Shown here piece after piece: positions 61,540 through 64,000 of a DNA stretch of 64,000 bases. The translations under genes were made by a program, and so were the position numbers. Position 1 is the first letter of the stretch. Each line of letters starts with the position of its first letter. The notes under the pieces were generated by a model. That model searched no databases and had not been told where the DNA came from. It saw nothing but the letters and a program-made list of their open reading frames with translations. The stretch covers positions 54,006 through 118,005 of the forward strand of contig NZ_FYEH01000012.1 of assembly GCF_900187945.1 (NCBI RefSeq). Reading direction: 5' to 3'. The DNA comes from Arboricoccus pini (GTDB lineage Bacteria; Pseudomonadota; Alphaproteobacteria; Geminicoccales; Geminicoccaceae).

Positions 61540-62732
61540 GACACGCCGGAAGTGGCGTCTTGACCACCCGCATCCATGTCCGCCGCGATCCGGGCTGCCC
61601 GGGTGGGCTGGCCATCCTGGTGCAGCCGCCGCCGATGCTCCTCGTATTTACGCTCGACGAAGGTCGAGAAGCGATCCTTGAAGATCTCGACGTCGAAATG
61701 CCGCGCGAAGTCGATCATCCGCGCAGCGTCGAACGCCACGCCAGTGGTCTCAAATTCGCCGATCGCCCGTATCATCGATTCGACCGTCTGTTCGGCGAAC
61801 ATGTAGCCCGTCTTGCCGTCCACCACGTAGTCCAACGCTCCACCCCGCCCGAAGGCGATCACCGGCCGCCCCGAGGCCATCACCTCGATCGGTACGATGC
61901 CGAAATCCTCTTCGCCCGGAAACAATAGTGCCCGGCAATTGGCATAATGCCAGCTCAAGACGTCATGCGGCTGGCGGCCAAGGAAAGTCACCGTCGGCCC
62001 GGCCATTTTCTGCAGTCGCGCCCGCTCCTCGCCGTCACCGATGACGACCAGGCGTTTGCCCAGGCGGTTGCAGGCCTCGACCGCCAGATCGACGCGCTTG
62101 TAGGCCACGAGCTCGCCGCAATAGAAATAGAAATCTTCGGGATGCTCGACTGCATAAAACTGCTTCGTATCAACCGGCGGGTGAATGACCTCAGCCTCAC
62201 GTCGATAGAATTTCTCGATTCTGTGCGCCACCTCCGAAGAGTTGGCGACAAAATGATCGACCCGGTCGGCGGAAAGCCGGTCGGCGGCGCGCAGATAATG
62301 CGCCCCCAACTCGAAGACTTTGCGCGTCAAAAAGCCTTTGCTGCGCACATAGTCGTAATACATGTTCCAGACATAGCGCATCGGCGAATGACAATAACAA
62401 ATGTGCAACGTTCGCCAGCTCGTCACGATGTTCTTGGCTGGCCCCGACTCGCTCGAGATGACGAGGTCGTAGTCGTTGAAATCGAATTGCTCGAGAGCAT
62501 ACGGCATGAAAAGAAGGTAATACTGGTAATATTTCTTAGCGAGGGGCAGCCTGCCAATCATGCTGTCCTCAATGCGTGAACCCGGAAACAACTGGTCAGT
62601 CAGCGCTTTGTCGTGGACATGCGTATAAATGTCACTTTGCGGGTATTCTTCCTGGACAGCCTTCAGGACGCGCTCGCCACCGCGATTCTTGGTCAGCCAA
62701 TAATGTACCAAGGCTGTCTTGATCTCATTCAT
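61536..62732 (-). CDS. GT4-family glycosyltransferase C (mannosyltransferase-like)
   Basis: First gene of the exopolysaccharide operon, 398 residues. The WbaZ/mannosyltransferase-like N-terminus reads VHYWLTKNRGGERVLKAVQE, then HICYCHSPMRYVWN and the C-terminal EDFGIVPIEVMASGRPVIAFGRGG with the EX7E-type motif. The ATG at 62732 is preferred to the TTG just before it. It shares a four-base overlap with the next glycosyltransferase gene. The operon promoter must lie in the 264-base region upstream. Confidence 0.88.
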   Translation of the reverse strand: MNEIKTALVHYWLTKNRGGERVLKAVQEEYPQSDIYTHVHDKALTDQLFPGSRIEDSMIGRLPLAKKYYQYYLLFMPYALEQFDFNDYDLVISSESGPAKNIVTSWRTLHICYCHSPMRYVWNMYYDYVRSKGFLTRKVFELGAHYLRAADRLSADRVDHFVANSSEVAHRIEKFYRREAEVIHPPVDTKQFYAVEHPEDFYFYCGELVAYKRVDLAVEACNRLGKRLVVIGDGEERARLQKMAGPTVTFLGRQPHDVLSWHYANCRALLFPGEEDFGIVPIEVMASGRPVIAFGRGGALDYVVDGKTGYMFAEQTVESMIRAIGEFETTGVAFDAARMIDFARHFDVEIFKDRFSTFVERKYEEHRRRLHQDGQPTRAARIAADMDAGGQDATSGVS

Positions 62733-62772
62733 CAAGCACTACCCATCCCTAACGGCCGGCAGGAACCTTGCC

Positions 62773-62816
62773 GGGAAAATACACATAAAAATATAAGAAA
62801 TAAATCGAAGCTTTTA
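62773..62816. promoter_or_regulatory. AT-rich stretch in front of the exopolysaccharide operon
   Basis: Of these 44 bases, 34 are A or T, in a window that is otherwise GC-rich, with several TA steps. MucR proteins are known to prefer such AT-rich targets at exopolysaccharide promoters, so this is a possible MucR binding site. The same region serves as a divergent promoter for the small membrane protein at 63.0 kb. Confidence 0.4.
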
Positions 62817-62999
62817 GCGTAGCCCGCCGCGCGGCTCGCTGTCAAATTCATCCGCCGGGCGCGTTGCTCCGCGCCACAAGCGCAAATACGTCACTAATGC
62901 GTGAATTCAACGCTTGGAGAGGCTTTCGGGATAGCGATAACCTATTTTTAATCCTCAACCTGTGGTAGTGCGTCTGTCACTATCAGCGAGTGTAGAGCG

Positions 63000-63323
63000 A
63001 TGACAGATCTAGCGAGCGAATTATCCAGGAGCCGTACACTTCCGGCCCTCGCGCACGCATTCAACCGCAAGGCGCCGACAGTCGTCAACAGCATCATGTT
63101 GCATCGCGGCAATTCACGTCCGCTAATCGAACTCGAAGCCCATTTCGTCAAAACCACGGCATCCATGCCTGAACATGCCGATGTCGCCTGGTCCGATTGG
63201 CTCGTCGATAGGCGCCATGGTCGCCATCGGCGGACCCGTCAAGGCTCTCTGTTGTCGATCTCTTTGGCCATGACCATCCTCGGCCTTGCCGTCATAGCTT
63301 CCGTCCTCCGCCTCCTGATCTGA
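63000..63323 (+). CDS. Hypothetical small membrane protein
   Basis: A 107-residue protein. The first 80 residues are polar and include a basic stretch (RRHGRHRRTRQ) just before a C-terminal hydrophobic segment (LLSISLAMTILGLAVIASVL), which suggests a tail-anchored inner-membrane protein. No family recognised. It is divergent from the exopolysaccharide operon and shares its upstream region, so common regulation is possible. Confidence 0.55.
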   Translation: MTDLASELSRSRTLPALAHAFNRKAPTVVNSIMLHRGNSRPLIELEAHFVKTTASMPEHADVAWSDWLVDRRHGRHRRTRQGSLLSISLAMTILGLAVIASVLRLLI

Positions 63324-63451
63324 GTCCGGCGCCAAGGAAATTCAGACTAGCGCCAAGCGCGCCTTTCAACATTTCACAACGCTCGCCGCCCAGGCATGCG
63401 ACCAGAGGGCAGCGGCTCGTCACTGCGAGACAGCAGGGATGCCTCCGGCGG

Positions 63452-63472
63452 CCAGGGGGCACCGCCCCCTGG
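63452..63472. repeat. REP-like extragenic hairpin
   Basis: CCAGGGGGC and GCCCCCTGG form a perfect nine-base-pair stem with a three-base loop in the gap between two convergent genes. GC hairpins of this kind are frequent in intergenic DNA of Rhodospirillales-type genomes. It may act as a terminator without T-run or as a dispersed element. Confidence 0.55.
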
Positions 63473-63529
63473 ACCCGGGTTGGGTGGGGTTGTCGCTCGC
63501 GGGTGAGGTCCGAGCCTTGCCGGGCAGGA

Positions 63530-64000
63530 TCACGAGGGCGGGCCGGTTCCATAGCGGCCGATCTTCCTCGCACCCTGCAAGCGTATCGCCGCCTGCATGC
63601 TCTCGGCCGGCCGCTCGTGCCAGTACCGCGCCACACCACGCGCCACCGCCTCAAGGCGAAGCGAGGGCAGCGCGTTCGGACCAAGGCCCGTACCCATCCG
63701 CTCGGCCTCGGACGCCAGCTTGTCCGCCAGCCGGTTCAACTCAGCCCGGTTGTCCCGCTCAACCCGGCGCAGATCGGCCAGGGCCAGCGCTTCCGCCTCC
63801 TCCTGGTGCTCGGGTATCGCCGCGCAATGGCTCCAGTCGCCCGGCGGCTGGCGCGGTTCGGCCGGCGGTGCGGCCTCGCGACGCTCGGGCCTGGGCTGCG
63901 TCTCACGCGCGGCGGCCTCGGCCCGGGCGACGAAGCGCTCGGCCATGCTCCGGGCCGGATCGCGGCCCCGGTGCTGCTCATGGAGGACGAACATGGCGAC
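63530..64000 (-). CDS. Unidentified protein, possibly partial
   Basis: The frame is open to the window edge and contains an ATG at 63994, so the protein could begin there (154 residues) or continue beyond the window. The product is Ala/Arg/Glu-rich with long helices (RSMAERFVARAEAAARE and RVERDNRAELNRLADKLASEAERMG), a Pro-rich segment between, and a short C-terminal GTGPPS. Such C-terminal tails occur in plasmid relaxases and related transfer proteins, but no motif here proves that. No function is assigned. Confidence 0.45.
   Translation of the reverse strand, partial: VAMFVLHEQHRGRDPARSMAERFVARAEAAARETQPRPERREAAPPAEPRQPPGDWSHCAAIPEHQEEAEALALADLRRVERDNRAELNRLADKLASEAERMGTGLGPNALPSLRLEAVARGVARYWHERPAESMQAAIRLQGARKIGRYGTGPPS

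Overview
The window looks like part of a large plasmid or chromid of a GC-rich alphaproteobacterium, most likely from the Rhodospirillales/Azospirillum-like branch. The replicon call rests on a contiguous parA-parB-repA (RPA-type initiator) module followed by a phased iteron array. The lineage call is inference. It rests on two MucR/Ros regulators, ABC importers of glycerol/erythritol type, alkanesulfonate genes, codon use and a REP-like GC hairpin. No rRNA, tRNA, CRISPR array or intact insertion sequence was seen.

Layout. 0-0.6 kb: C-terminal end of the type VI secretion baseplate protein TssG. 0.7-2.6 kb: an NtaA/DszA-type FMN monooxygenase translationally coupled to a gamma-carbonic-anhydrase-like protein. 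2.7-14.4 kb: a co-directional polyol-type catabolic operon with a SorC-family regulator, Tat-exported binding protein, two permeases, two unlike ATPases, FGGY kinase, 2-hydroxyacid dehydrogenase, class II aldolase and GlpD-like dehydrogenase. 14.4-17.0 kb: Kup potassium transporter and MucR paralogue 1. 17.2-21.7 kb (minus strand): an HExxH protein, a DUF2786-type protein, two tandem amino-acid-type binding proteins and a second NtaA-type monooxygenase. 21.8-28.9 kb (plus strand): a sulfonate-type ABC importer, cupin, second sulfonate-type binding protein, DszC/SfnC-like flavoprotein and SsuD-like monooxygenase. Together these form an organosulfur scavenging region. 28.9-35.3 kb: CopD, MucR paralogue 2, a YpfJ-type metallopeptidase, Gnd, a decayed GlcG/HbpS gene, VapBC and RpiA. 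35.3-39.8 kb: the partition and replication module with its iterons. 39.8-41.1 kb: DNA with no supportable gene. 41.1-43.1 kb: a TonB-domain protein and poorly characterised ORFs. 43.2-62.7 kb: a long minus-strand exopolysaccharide cluster (Wzx, Wzy, Wza, beta-barrel protein, tyrosine autokinase, five glycosyltransferases, three pyruvyltransferase-family proteins, a PslG-like glycoside hydrolase and a FAD enzyme). 63.0-64 kb: a small membrane protein and an unidentified partial gene.

How the genes may work together. The polyol operon encodes import, phosphorylation, oxidation and aldol cleavage of one substrate, but that substrate cannot be named from sequence. The organosulfur genes cover sulfonate uptake and oxidative release of sulfite by flavin monooxygenases. 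MucR-family proteins classically control exopolysaccharide, and an AT-rich stretch in front of the exopolysaccharide operon is a reasonable target. Gnd and RpiA add pentose-phosphate enzymes to the replicon, and VapBC may help stabilise it.

The most interesting items are the asymmetric pair of ATPase subunits, the kinase/dehydrogenase/aldolase combination, the helically phased iterons, the unknown metallopeptidase-like/DUF2786 pair, and an exopolysaccharide locus with three pyruvyltransferase-family genes but no priming glycosyltransferase in the window.
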